From assembly GCA_014529385.2 (NCBI GenBank), contig CM043952.1, positions 63,602,870 to 63,666,869 on the forward strand: a stretch of DNA of 64,000 nt, written 5' to 3'. The notes beneath the pieces were generated by a model that worked only from the letters and a program-made list of their open reading frames with translations, ran no database searches and was not told the DNA's origin. Of the stretch, positions 1-11,219 are shown piece after piece. Every line of letters starts with the position of its first letter. The stretch's first letter is position 1. The position numbers were made by a program, and so were the translations under genes. Source of the DNA: Adiantum capillus-veneris. Lineage: Eukaryota; Streptophyta; Polypodiopsida; Polypodiales; Pteridaceae.

Positions 1-1711
1 ACCGGTTTGAAGTCACACGATTGGCATAAAATGTGTCAGGTACGTTCATAGTGGACTTTAATATCATTGCATAAAATGTGGACTTTAATATCATTGCTAC
101 ACATACTTTACAGTTTATTTTACCGGTTGCCATTGAGGGATGTTTGTCTCTCGACATCCGTAACACAATCTACAAACTTGCAAAGCTGGTGCAATGGATC
201 TCACAAAAGGAGATTGACGTAGACTCCATACCATTCGCCAAACTAAATGCTGCGGAGCTTGTGTGCATGTTTGAGAAACATTTTCCTACTACAATGCTAA
301 CCATTCAGGTGCATCTTCTTGTTCACATAGTTGATGAGGTGGAAATAGCTGGCACAGTTCATTCCAGATGGATGTTCTTCTTAGAGCGTTTCATGAAAAC
401 GCTTAAGGGATATGTGCGTCAAAAGGCACATCCGGAGGGTAGCATGGCAGAAGGTTGGTTGGTATCAGAGTCCCTAGTGTACATTGGAGAGTGGCTAGAC
501 GGATTTGATAAATCCCGGGACACGCTATGGCGAACCATAGATGATGAGCGCATATCTGGGATTGTCATGTGCAATCTCGGTGTTGAGAAGAAGATGACGG
601 AAGATCTAGAGGCTAAAATCAACCGATTTTGCATGCTTCACAATCCAGTGATGCAAAAGTGGATTTCACAATATGAGGATGCAAAGCAAGAGCGACAAAG
701 GGCACGAATCGAGTGGAGACGGGGAAGACGACCACCGATGCACTATCCAGCGGTTCTGGAGAGCCTACCAACCTTCATGAGCTTAAGATGGTTGCACAAC
801 CAATTGAAAAGCGCACAACAATGCGGTGACGAAGTGACTGAAGAAGAGTGGGAGTACTCTCGGGGTTGCGCGACCAAGGTAAGTTTGCAATGTACGACTA
901 GCAAGTGACTTTATTTATAAACGTTTGAACGGCCACTCATAATCTTTGTTCGTTGTAGTATAAGTCATACACAGCAGCATGGTGTAAAGGTCGACATTTT
1001 AGGGTGGAACGAATCGACAAAAGGCGTTTTACTCAAGATTGTGGAATCATGGCAAAATTTGAACAGTCTAGTCGACGACGTTCCTCTGATGCAGATCCTG
1101 TGGTGGCGGAACTCACTTACTTCGGCACGCTGCAAGAGATTTTGAGGATCGATTACAAAGGATTTTTTATCGACTTGTTCGACGTGCAATGGTTCAAGAT
1201 AATCATGGAGGGTCGCAACGCTACTATGCGTAGAGGAGAGTCTGGTTTTCTTGAGGTGGATTCTACTAAGAAATGGACTGACCTAAGAGACACTTTCGTA
1301 CTACCCGAGCATTGTGAACAAGTAAGTATATAAATAGTTAGCATCCCCCTTTTACAAGTTATGTGCTTGAAAGCTCTCATGTAAGTTATGTGGCTCTGGC
1401 AGGTAGTATTTCATCCTACAAAGTCTACATCAAACTGGTGGTACGTCATAGAGGTAGCCCCTCGTAGTGCAAGGACGTATGAAGGCTACCATGTGCCAAT
1501 CACAACGACATCAATGGAGGAGATCAGAGAAGATGCTCAATCAGAAGCCGCTGCGGTGGTGCCAGATGAGCATCAAGATGCTACTACTCTATATGGGGTG
1601 CATGCAGAGGAGCTACAAAATGAAACAGAGGATATGTGTTTAAACGGAGAGCTCTATATAGATATAGGAAGTTATGATGAGTTATGCGAGGATGAGAGAG
1701 AGATCTCTTAA
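1..1711 (+). CDS. CACTA (En/Spm) TNP2-like transposase, 3' part, four exons
   Basis: This is the C-terminal part of a TNP2-type transposase, the DNA-cleaving protein of plant CACTA transposons; its 5' end lies outside the window. I read four exons: up to 39, 114-878, 959-1321 and 1403-1711. All introns have GT...AG ends and all exons are multiples of three, so the frame is open throughout. Exon 1 to 2 gives the family phrase LKSHDWHKMCQ followed by FILPVAIEG. Exon 2 carries DUF4218 (HLLVHIVDE, SRWMFFLERFMKTLKGYV, RQKAHPEGSMAEG). Exons 3-4 carry DUF4216 (AELTYFGTLQEI, FDVQWFK, NWWYVIEVAPRSAR). The tail is acidic. The catalytic N-terminal part is not visible. The intact frame across three introns suggests a fairly recent element. 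Domain names are from memory of the family; the exon structure is read directly. Confidence 0.85.
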
Positions 1712-1983
1712 AGCCACAAATATTGTATTTGAACAATTTTGCTCCGTGTTGTAAAAGCTCTGGCTCTCTAAGTACCTTCCATGGTGTATAACGCTCTTTT
1801 CTACTCGCGCTCACATCTTTTGATTGAAAATTATGAGTTTTCGACTTGCCTCTTCTATCACTCGATTCATTGCGTCATTGTATTTATATGCGTCATTACG
1901 TCATTGTATTTAATGGTCTTTGCGTCATTGTCTACTCTATTCATTCAATATCAAGTTTAAATATTCGTGTGTTTAATGCAGGT

Positions 1984-2481
1984 ATGGATGATGAGGAGTT
2001 TCTTTCTTCTTTGTCACCGCAGCAGAGACAGTGGTACGTGGAGCGTCATCGCTCTGGCGCATCATCGCGCGTTCCTACACCATCCGCATCTCCCTCTCTT
2101 TCGGAGCATTCGGCGCGCTCCGAAGCTTCGGCGTCGACGAGACGAGCGTCACACTCGTCTAGACACCGGCGCTCTAGTGGTGGCGGTGGCGGTTGTTGTG
2201 GGGATTCCGCCACCGATGCCTCCACACCGCCTCGTGTTCGACGAGGCTCTTTACCCTCCCCTTCTTTGCCCGCCCCCACACCAGCCACATCATCGCCATC
2301 TACGCCAGGTTTTGCACGGCTGACTGTTCCTAGAAGCTACACACCTCTACCTACTCCGCCAGGAGCCACCCCACTCGACACTCCTCGCTTCGGGGCCCAG
2401 ACGCCGGTGGAGACACCTGACGTCCGTACCCCCATCGACACGCCGCTAGAGACCCCTGCCGGGACACCCAGGTTCATATAA
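1984..2481 (+). CDS. Pro/Ser-rich ORF downstream of the CACTA transposase
   Basis: An open frame of 165 codons starts at the ATG at 1984, which follows a pyrimidine/T-rich stretch ending in a possible splice acceptor (tttaatgcag). It begins MDDEEFLSSLSPQQRQWY and then becomes low-complexity: Ser/Arg-rich, a Gly run, and a tail of repeated T-P units (TPVETP, RTPIDTP, LETPAGTP). It is GC-rich compared with its AT-rich surroundings. CACTA elements often carry a second gene (TNPA-like) in this position, so this may be its first exon, but I see no recognisable DNA-binding domain. It could also be the 3' end of a longer spliced product. Function unknown. Confidence 0.45.
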   Translation: MDDEEFLSSLSPQQRQWYVERHRSGASSRVPTPSASPSLSEHSARSEASASTRRASHSSRHRRSSGGGGGCCGDSATDASTPPRVRRGSLPSPSLPAPTPATSSPSTPGFARLTVPRSYTPLPTPPGATPLDTPRFGAQTPVETPDVRTPIDTPLETPAGTPRFI

Positions 2482-2483
2482 GA

Positions 2484-3400
2484 GTTGTTGAGCTCTCTGA
2501 TCATCCCCGTGCACGTAGACAATCAGAGAGCTCAACACCTAGTTTGAACTAAGTAAAAAAAGAAAATTCATGCCTTAAAAACCTAGTTAAATCTCAACAT
2601 TATCAATATTTGTGAAAGCTCCTTGATCATCCGTGTGCATGCGGATGATTGGTGAGCTATTTTTCAACTTTTTTTGTGATATTAATTTAAAAAATATGTA
2701 TTTAATAAGCTTTTTGGTTGTCTTTTTTCTGTCTTGAATGTTCTAATCTCTTGTGAAGGCCTTCATGATGAAGGTGGCTATGGTTTTTTAAAAACTTTTA
2801 TGCTAAAATAAAGTAGACACTATCCAATTTTATATGTTTTTTATACTTCAATGTTTTTTTGGTTTTGACAAATCTTTGTCTTGATTGTTTTGATTATGTT
2901 TTTATATACTAGTGTATTTAATGGCACCTTGAAAAATAGATTAGTTTTGCTACCTATTTTCAATCATTGTGTCAAAATTGAATGTAACAGAAGAGTTCTC
3001 GAGCTCTCTGATCATCCGCTTGCTTGCGGATGATTAGAGAGCCCAAACACTTGCTATACACAAAGAAAAAATGAGAAATGGTGTCAAAAAAAATAAATAT
3101 GAAGTGTATTTAATGAAAACTTAAAATTAGATTAGTTGTTGTCTATTCAAAACTTTTGTCTTAAAATTGGATATAATATAACTGTTATTGAGCTCTGTGA
3201 TCATCCGCTTGCAAGCGGATGACTAGAGAGCTCAAACATCTATTATACACTAAGTAATAATGAGAAACAGTGCTTTTAAAAAGTGATCTTGGGTTGTGTT
3301 TTTACTAAGTTTGAACGTCCTAAGTCTCATGTGGAGGTCTTAATGATGAAGGTGGAGAGGTGTTTTTCAAGAAATTTATACTAAAACAAAGGAGAGCACA
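2484..3400. repeat. Degenerate repeats with four hairpins, probable CACTA subterminal region
   Basis: Four inverted repeats share the core GAGCTCTCTGATCATCCGC. They are at 2487-2536 (15-bp perfect arms, 20-base loop), 2617-2657 (imperfect), 3001-3044 (19-bp arms, two mismatches) and 3188-3235 (almost continuous palindrome centred on TTGCAA). The flanks repeat too: AACAYNTA followed by a TATACACTAAG-like stretch, a GTGTATTTAATG block before hairpins 3 and 4 (spacing about 190 bp), and a GATGAAGGTGG block at about 2770 and 3342. In CACTA elements short subterminal repeats bind the accessory transposase; here that role is inferred from position only. No terminal CACTA/TAGTG repeat was found, so the element's 3' edge is not fixed. 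Confidence 0.6.
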
Positions 3401-4062
3401 TAGGGGAGTTCCTTGTTTAGATGTGTAGAGAGTGGGGCTTGTGATTCATCGTACTTGGACACTTATGTGTGACTCCAAGGAATATTGACATGTGTGACTC
3501 CAAGGAATATTGACATCTTGTCACACTAGAGAGGTCGTAAGATCACTATTGTTTTATTATGGAGAGTTTCTTTCATGGTCTAGTAATATCATATTTGGAA
3601 TTTGTGTATTCAAATAGGTGCTTGATCTTACAAACAGGTGTCTTTGGCATTCTGTAGGTCATGATGTACCGAGCTACAATATAGAGAGGGAGGGAAAGAT
3701 TTCAGAGAGGTTGTTTCTAGCATACCATAGCTACATGGTAGATGATTGTGTCTTTTCCACGAAAATTGATGGTGTAAAATTTTTAGAGGTGGTGCAAAGA
3801 GAAGTAGTGCTTCTTTTTAGAACATCACTAGTGTTGTATGATACTAATTTGAATGGATCATGGTGATGCTTACATAAATTTTTACCTTTATATTGTAATG
3901 CATGTAAGTTTTGTACCTTTGTCTATGGAAAGATTATGGCTATGGTACAACATCGGACAATTGAGTTATTGTTAGTGCACAATAGCCATATTATTCCCAT
4001 TGGAAATAGCTGAGTATACTTGTGAACTTGGATCATTAGGACAAGGCACAAGTGTTGTTGAG
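3401..4062. other. No supported gene; one weak ORF
   Basis: AT-rich sequence. A 22-bp phrase ending in ggaatattgacat is duplicated in tandem at about 3467-3514. An 82-codon plus-strand ORF at 3618-3866 resembles nothing I recognise and has no supporting codon pattern; I do not call it a gene. The 3' end of the CACTA element may lie in here. Confidence 0.4.
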
Positions 4063-4074
4063 GGCCTTTTTTTT

Positions 4075-4094
4075 GGGGGGTGGGGGGTGGGGGG
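4075..4094 (+). repeat. G-rich tract with three G6 runs
   Basis: Three runs of six G separated by single T bases, directly after an eight-base T run. It fits a G-quadruplex-forming pattern on the plus strand. It sits just upstream of a tandem array and may be part of its variation. Role unknown. Confidence 0.6.
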
Positions 4095-4097
4095 CAT

Positions 4098-4700
4098 GAC
4101 AACATTCTCTTCAGGAAAAATAGATACTAGTTAGAAATTTTTCCCTTATCTAGGGGGTGGTAAAAGCATCAACTAGTGCCAAGAAAGCATTCTCTTTATG
4201 AAAAATATAAAAAGACAGATACTAGTTAGAGTATTATCTCTTATCAGATCCACATGAAATAAAAATCTATACCCCATGGACCCCCATAACTCAACTCACA
4301 AGGGATGTGGTTGCATCCCCATATTGAAAAAAAAAAGTCAAAAGGAAGCCACTACAAAACCTTTTGAAAGCATCTACTAGTGTTAAGAAACCATTCTCTT
4401 TAAGGAAAATAAGAAAAGACAGATATTAGTTAAAGTATTTTCCCTTCTCAGATCCACATAAAAATAAGATTCTATACCCTGTGGACCTCCATAACTCAAC
4501 TCACAAGGGGTGTGGTTGCACCCCAAGTCTTTAAAAAAAATCCACTATAAAACATTTTGAAAGCATCTGCTAGTGCCAGAAAGCAATCTCTTTAGAAAAA
4601 ATAGGACAAATACTAGCTAGAGTATTTTCCCTTATCAGATCCACATGAAAATAAGAGTGTATATTCCACGGGCCTCTATAACTCGACTCATAAGGGCCTC
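4098..4700. repeat. Tandem array of a ~200-bp unit, three copies plus a partial one
   Basis: The block CTAGTGCCAAGAAAGC-ATTCTCTT recurs starting at 4173, 4377 and 4570 (spacings 204 and 193 bp), with a partial copy at about 4098-4153. Each unit continues with ACAGATACTAGTTAGAG, CTTATCAGATCCACATG, ATAACTCAACTCACAAGG and, in two of them, GGTTGCA(T/C)CCC. Copies differ by many substitutions and small indels, so the array is old. No coding potential is shared between copies. It could be a decayed satellite fragment or internal repeats of a transposon end. Confidence 0.8.
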
Positions 4701-4728
4701 CAGTACTTTGAGCCCTCGAGGGGATTGC

Positions 4729-4756
4729 GGGGGGGGGGGGGGGGGGGGGGGGGGGG
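4729..4756 (+). repeat. Homopolymer of 28 G
   Basis: An uninterrupted run of 28 G begins after a single C at 4728. It lies at the downstream end of the ~200-bp tandem array. Such long G runs are unstable and hard to sequence, so the exact length is uncertain. Confidence 0.85.
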
Positions 4757-6449
4757 TCGTCAGTTTGTATAAATTGTGTATATCCCTTGCACAATTCTTT
4801 GTGGCACCATCACCTCCACCTTGCATCAGTATGCTCGTAGTCCATATCCAGCCCTTGAAGAAAACTTCACAAATCGCTATAGTGAAAAACATGTAGGTGT
4901 AGAAAATGGTGGGGGCGCGGGCTTTGTAGTACATCAGGTACTGTAGTAGCTTCTATGTCTTTAGAACTAGGAAAAATTTGGTGTCTCGTAAGAACCCATA
5001 TGCGAGAAAAAAAACTTGCCCTAGTGTCATGAAATATCTTCCACTAAAAGTGAAGGTGGGTTCATGCATCATAGCAACTGTAGCCATTATACCCTCCAAG
5101 GAATTTCTCGCGTTGACCTAATCCTAGGACCCAAAGGAAGCATGCAAAGATCCTCTACACAATGAAACCTTGTCATTTCTCACTGGTCAACAATGTGGTA
5201 GATTGTGCTTATCTAGACGGTCCTCTATATTTTCATCCCTCATCCATATATGAAGATATGACCGTCAATATTCTAGTCATCTCTCAAGAGCTACATGCAT
5301 TTGGTGATATAGCCTCCAAGATTGGAGGCAATTAATAACATGGTTGTGACCTTTATGGATGAGGTTATATTAACACAATTAAGGCTGCACGCCATTTCTT
5401 GAGAACACTTGAAGAGCTCATATGATGTTCACATAAAAAAAGAGCCTAATTGCACATATCATGATTTTCAAAAGAGAGAATTTACCCAAAAGGTGTTTCT
5501 TGTCTGCAAACACGTGTATTACATGAGCATGCATATTTTTTGCCTTCAATCAAAGTAAGAACCCAAGGAACACATGGTCATACACCAACCTTGGACTAGA
5601 AACCATAGACCTTGCCTTTTTATTGGGTCTGCCACATAAGGTGTATCCTTTTGATAATGAATCAGATGAAGTTTTTGATATAAGCTCTTTTATCAATGCC
5701 AATTATGTAATGTTTTTGGATATATTAATTATTATCTTTTTGATAGGTCAACCACTGACACTTGGGTCATTGATCACCCAAACATTAGCCTGAATTTATC
5801 TTAAAAAATATATTTCCTAGGGACTATTACAAGAGTATGGCAATTTTGTTATAGGTTATCTCTCTTCTGTGCCTTTTGTGAAATGTTTTTGGATATTGTA
5901 GTGATTCTTGGTTGCTTTCTTACACTATGGTATTATGAAGCTTTCTCCACTATCCACTTCATCATCTTTTCTTATAGGTCACCCACATGGTTTACCATCA
6001 ATTTTTTAGTAAGTGATTCTTTTTGCGATGGACGCCAGATGTCAATGTTTATCTTTGATGAAACAAAAAGTAGTGGCATAAAGCTCGAAAAAAAAAAATT
6101 AATTGCAAAAGCAAGAAAATAAAAGCTCACAAATAAAATGCACTCCTTTAAGAATGGTTTTTTTTGTCGACGATATATGCTCTCATCTTACTGTGCATTG
6201 TGCATGAGTGTTGGACTCTACGACACTCCACCAATTATAATTTAATAGACTTTGAGTCTCATGCTCATCTCATCCAGCATGAGTGACATGACTTAGATAT
6301 GTTGAACTCTTCTTGCTTGAGCGCAATCCTAATAATTACGACTCTTTGCAGAGAGTTTATTATGACTTGAAGCTTTGGGACTAATGCTTTGCTCATTCTA
6401 TGGCTCAGCAACCCGACTCTGACTATGCCAAAGAGTGTTTTTTGCACCC
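4757..6449. other. No gene seen
   Basis: AT-rich sequence with only short ORFs in all frames and no domain or terminal repeat that I recognise. A possible small ORF at 5883-6122 is not supported by anything beyond its length. Confidence 0.4.
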
Positions 6450-7290
6450 TGACGACTTGACTTTTTACATTCTTGTGCTTACTACAAAAATTTCTTCAGG
6501 TAAAAGTAAGCTTGAATCCTCAAAAAGAGGATTAGTGAAGGACCAAGTTGGCATTGAAGGTTTTTTTTGCCATACCTGTTTTATCTTTTTTGAATCTGCA
6601 TTCACGTTGGTTGGGTTGTCCTTCTTTGACTATGAAGACTTCATTATCTGTTTGATTCTCCAATTAGGTCTATCTCGTAAGGAGTCTTTGATGTTGTTGT
6701 AGGCCTATGTTCATTGTCGGCATTTGGCTTTTGACTAGGAGCATTGGAAGACTTAGGAATCCAAAATCTCTTGATGACCTTTGTATCTCCTTTGCTAAGT
6801 TTGCTTCGCTCTAGGTCTTGTTGATTTCTTGATATTAGTTGCAGTTGGCTTGTGGTTGACTAGTAGCTAGATCTTTTGTATACCCTATGTAGAATCCTTT
6901 TCTAAGAGGAAGAATTTTTGAGATCTGTCTTTATTTTGTAACCTCTTGAGAGTTGTGGTAGACTTTAGCATCTTTCAATGTGGTTCTATTGTATACCTGC
7001 TGCTTAGGTATCCTGGGATATTGTCGAGATTGATACCTTGTGGGTGCTCTTTCTTGGGAGGGTCTTGATGTTACTGCATATGCTCTAACATGCGGTTTTG
7101 GTACCCATATTTGTTTGTTACCTCTATAGTACTCTTGTTATTTTAAGCTCCATTGTGATGCTATCCATCCCATGGGTTTGTCTTTCTATGTTGATTTCCT
7201 GTCTTTAATCCAAACCGGATCATTCACTTTGACTAAACTTCTTGGAACAAACACTTGCTTGAATTTCCTTTACTTTCTTGAGTACTTTGG
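6450..7290 (-). pseudogene. Decayed C-terminal W-x-x-K repeat region of a retroelement polyprotein
   Basis: Read on the minus strand, several frame fragments carry a repeated motif of the type K-[QR]-[VIF]-[WF]-x-[PK]-[KR]: KQVFVPRSL near 7250 with VWIKD near 7205, KQIWVPK near 7105, KRFWIPK near 6765 and KQVWQKK near 6560. One fragment ends in a clear TAA at 6931-6933. The same motif type occurs five times at the end of the pol region of element E (41812-42140), also just after a retropepsin domain. Frames are broken by stops and frameshifts, so no product is expected. I infer that this is the tail of an old relative of E, in reverse orientation. Confidence 0.55.
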
Positions 7291-7559
7291 TTGATATACC
7301 TTTGATTTTTTGGGTGGCTCCTTAGAGGTTTCAATTGGGTTAGCAATTGACTTGAAGTTTTGAAAGCTTGACTTGCTTGAAGAAGCTAATCCATGAGGGT
7401 TCTTTGATGTAGATGCATATGCTATCACACCTTTTGTGCTAACCGGTGGAAGGTCCACTTTGGATTTACCTTTGTCTACAAGGTTTGTCTTTGATTCTTG
7501 TGACTTCTGCAACTCTGAATCTAGCATTAACGGTACCTGTAAATGTTGTTGGCTGCCTC

Positions 7560-7992
7560 TTGGAAAAGAGAGTATTAGTATTGTATCTTCTTTTTAGGAT
7601 TTGTGTTGGTCTAACCACTGATGTCCAAGGATGACATCTGTATGCATTTCCTTTGAAGGCTTCACCTGAATTTTTTTTGCTCTTCATGTTGTTGGATACT
7701 TTAGCATACCTAGCATTTTTTTGCTATCATGTTTGCATGGAGTGATCTGGAGGATCCTTTGGATGGTCTATGTAATCATATTGCACTTTGCTTCTTTATC
7801 CAGTAGAGCATTGCATCTGACACTTGCTCCAATTGTATTGCTGAGAACTACATCTATTCTTGTTGGAGGTTCTATTGAAGATTTTTGTCCTGCTTTTGTC
7901 ACAATCTCATCTTGATCTAATTGTGTCTCTATGGAGGGTGGCTTGAGACTTTGTTTTCCAATTTGACTTCCATCAGCTGATTTAGCTGGCAA
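7560..7992 (-). pseudogene. Decayed retropepsin-like domain (second of two)
   Basis: The minus strand encodes a retropepsin-like pattern: VRCNALLDKEAKCNMI, where LLDKEA stands in place of the usual LLDSGA catalytic loop, followed about 75 residues later by DVILGHQWLDQHKS, which matches the family's hydrophobic-hydrophobic-G-x-x-W/F-L block. Stops and a frameshift separate the halves, and the Ser and Gly of the active site are gone, so it cannot be an active protease. It resembles the C-terminal protease of element E (LLDSGAQANLLS ... LLLGQPWQKQ). Confidence 0.55.
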
Positions 7993-8280
7993 TGTCTGGA
8001 TCTTTGGACTTCCTATTGCTTCTTGGGTGTCTGCAATTTTGATCTTCTTACTTCTTGTCTTGGTGGCATTCTTTGCTCAATAGCTTTCGTGGTTGCTCTT
8101 TGCTCTGTTTGATATGCACTTCTTGATACCTGATTTGCTTTAAGCTCTTATGAAGTTTTGTTCGATGGAGATGAATCATGCTTTGATATCAGTCTCCATT
8201 TTAACTGCGGTTGAGGACTTTGTGATGTTATCCGGTGACCAGTGTTGCTCTTCATCCTTTTTTTTCTTTGACGACTGCAT

Positions 8281-8640
8281 CTTTATTGCACTTTGTATCT
8301 CTAGGACCTTTTGGGCCAATGGCATTCCCAATATGAGGCCATCAGGTACATCTTTTACTATGATTACATGGAATTGGGCTATAATGTTTTCTAAACTTAC
8401 TTCAATGGTGGTGGAGATGACTCCCGAGCATTCTGCTCATTTGTTTCCTGATAGGCTAACAAATTTAGGAGCATCTTCCAACTGTGGTTGGCCACATCTT
8501 TTCCAAGTACAAAAAGACATGAGGTTCTTGTCTAACTGAAAATCTAGCTTTACTTCACTTTAGAGTTTTTCTTCATTATCACCAACAATGTTGCCCTTGA
8601 TCATCTCAGGATTTCTTTTTATATTGATTGATTATGTTGT
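8281..8640 (-). pseudogene. Decayed retropepsin-like domain (first of two)
   Basis: Minus-strand reading gives the second half of a retropepsin fold: PKFVSLSGNK, then after one stop AECSGVISTTIEVSL, then FHVIIVKDVPDGLILGMPL, comparable with MFYVVEDQATQHPLLLGQPW in element E. The catalytic D-S/T-G segment expected upstream is not recognisable. With the fragment at 7560-7992 this gives two protease-like units in tandem in the same decayed element. Inactive. Confidence 0.45.
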
Positions 8641-10225
8641 GGCAGTGTCCTTTGGTTGAGCTTTATCTGCATTTTCTTTGCTTTGATCACTTGCTTCAAT
8701 TGATGTTGACTCCATTGGCTGTAATATCTCACCCTTTGTTTGCAGTTGATGAGCATTATCTGCCTGCATCTGAGTAACCTTTGATCTTAGAAGATCCACT
8801 ATACTCTCTGGCAGAATCTGTCTCTTTGAAGGAGATTTTGGTGGTGACCTTTGTGTATCCTTCTAGACTTTAGCTTTCATTAATTTTGACTTTTCTATCA
8901 CCTGTTTTGGCATCTTGAGGCTTTGCATCATCTTCAGATAGTCCTTGACTTTAGTTGGGCCATCCGTATGGGTTTGTACTTGGTCATGAACTTGCTGATA
9001 TTCGTTACCATGTGCATCTAGATATGCATATGTGAGCTTGGTCACATGTAACTGTTTGAACACTATTGGATTTGTCGACTTTTGGCTTTGACTTGTGGAG
9101 ATCAGCTAAAAATTTTGTCCCTGATGATCTTCATAGATACATTTATCTGTAGACTCTTATGGGATCTATGTCAATTGGAAACTTCCAACAACCATATGAT
9201 CTTTCAATGGTTTTTGCTTTGAAGCGGTTTGTTTGCTAGAAGTTCTAGGACTTCTAACTGACATTGCGGTTCCCGATACTAGAGCTGAGCTTGATGGATT
9301 TACAGTTCCCCCCGTCCTAGGGTGATCACTATAACCTGCTTCATTATGAGAGTTCAAAACTGTTTGGCTCTGGTTTAGTCTCACCTTTTGAGATTGTGAA
9401 GGCACACTTTGGGTAGCACTGTTGATGTTTGGAATTTGTAAGCCTTTTATATAGTTTCCTATGTATATCCGTGAAACATGACAAATTATTCCTCAAGTCA
9501 TCTTTGCCCTGATATTGTGTATCCCATGGGTCTCCTATGATATGAGCTTTTGTGGTTTTTGGACCCAAGTCATGATAGATCTTAGACTCTTGTCTATAAC
9601 TACGACTGTTTTGGTCAAAGTATAAGCTCATTTGGTTACAACATTAAAGCTTGATTTCCAATGGAGGAGAGTTTGGGTATGAACAGATTTTTGGGTTCAC
9701 TCGGGTAATATCCTTCGGCTCTAGAGAGGATGGGCTACAATAGTTTCTATCCTATGAATTGAACCATCCTTTCTGATCTATCACTGGGATACACTTCTAT
9801 GATCTAGTATGCGGGGCGTTCAAACACTGGTTGATCCTTTTTGTACAGCTGCCCTTTTTGGTCTACATAGTGTGCATATGAATTATGGGTGCCATACAAT
9901 GCTAACATCATTCTGTTTGATGTGTCCCTTAGACTCGTGAAAGACTTGTGAATAATTGCACACTTGTGGCAGTGGATGCGTAATCATTTGCAAACCTAAT
10001 GGTCTTTTCAACCTTCGGTGATATCTAGACACCTTGACCAAATTCATGTAGGAATTTGTTGTTCAAAAAATCAATTTTAAGCTTTCAAGGTGCCTGTGCA
10101 TCTTTATGTTGATTTTAAACTTGCAGTGCTTTTACTGGTGTTTCTAACAGTAATGCAAAATCATTTGATTGCATTAAAAGTGATGACTTAGATGCACTTA
10201 CATCGATATTCGCATTTTCAATTTG
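8641..10225 (-). pseudogene. Linker region of the decayed minus-strand retroelement
   Basis: Open minus-strand fragments (for example 8863-9063 and 9166-9405) are Ser/Thr/Lys/Gln-rich and read like disordered gag or polyprotein linker, but match no domain I know. No reverse transcriptase or integrase motif was found between the zinc-knuckle region and the protease-like region, so either those domains were deleted or the element never had them here. Confidence 0.35.
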
Positions 10226-10960
10226 CTATGTACCCTGCTTGGTAGTTGATGTGTCCCTGTTGTCTAGATTTCTTGGACAATCTTCAGAAAAATGTCCACC
10301 TTTTCTTCCACAATCTGAGCAATATGCCATGACTGGTGGTATTTCATTTGGTTCTATCATGTCAAGCTCTAGCTGAGAAGTTTCTGCTTCTATACTGACC
10401 AAGTTGTCGGCATCTTCTTTCAGAACACTAAGCATCAAGTTGTAGAATGATTCATCTTGACCTTTGTATCATCTTTGGCTTGGTTCTCCAATTAGACTGG
10501 CTTTTATTGGTTGATCTGTTGGATCTTGCAATTCTAGTTCTCGACTATAGATGTGACCACTGTAATCCATGTACAATGATCCTTATTGCATATACACCAA
10601 ATGTATGTTTTGCTTGCTTGTGAAGATTTCTAGATAACCACTTGGGTTGACTTTCTGAACTTCTATCTACACTTCATTTTTGAGCTTGCAATACCTGGCT
10701 CCGCTGAAGTCTGTGAACATCTGGGAGTTCTCTGAATCTTGCTTTACTCTGATCAATAGGATCTCGGCTCCTGTGCTTATTTTGCAACTCATAAGATATC
10801 TATGGCCTTTTGAATCTGCATATAGGACTTTATCTCCATTGTAACCGTATAGTTGTAGATGGTGCTCTTTTGCACTTGTGTATGTGTTGCCACTACTATT
10901 GGCTTGCTCTGTTGTACTTCAACTCTCAGCTCGATTTGAGTCCATATCGGTTGGTTCTGT
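10226..10960 (-). pseudogene. Decayed gag-like ORF with a zinc-knuckle-like motif
   Basis: A nearly continuous minus-strand frame with a few stops runs from about 10960 down to 10226. It includes RYLMSCKISTGAEILLIRV and, near its end, CSDCGRKGGHFSEDC, a C-x2-C-x5-H-x4-C pattern close to the retroviral zinc knuckle (usually x4, or x3 in Athila-like gags). Zinc knuckles bind element RNA in gag particles. Position upstream of the protease-like fragments fits a gag-protease order. The extra residue in the knuckle and the stops mark it as a pseudogene. Confidence 0.5.
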
Positions 10961-11219
10961 AAAAACTATCTCCTAGCATATTTTGACGTTGCGCAACAGA
11001 ATTTCTCATGTTCGGGTTTGATACAACTGCTTGTGTCAAAGTTTTGGTAATTGACTACTCTTAGACTCACAAAAGTTGATTAACTCTAGCTCTATAGTGT
11101 GAGAATTGATTGCAACCTTTTGAAATGATAAAATATGGGTTCTGAATAGCCTAATCTACAATCCAATGTGACTTGTGTCCTTGTTCGTCCAACTGGAAGG
11201 TAATTTGTAGTGCTTGATT

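Noticed and set aside
2046-2288. Minus-strand ORF opposite the Pro/Ser-rich frame
   Set aside because: Explained by the GC-rich, low-complexity composition.
3618-3866. 82-codon ORF
   Set aside because: No similarity, no repeated copy, and no codon pattern above what AT-rich DNA gives by chance.
4349-4360. CACTACAAAA-like string, possible CACTA terminal repeat
   Set aside because: It is the start of one unit of the local tandem array (CACTATAAAA in the next unit) and has no matching inverted partner or target duplication.
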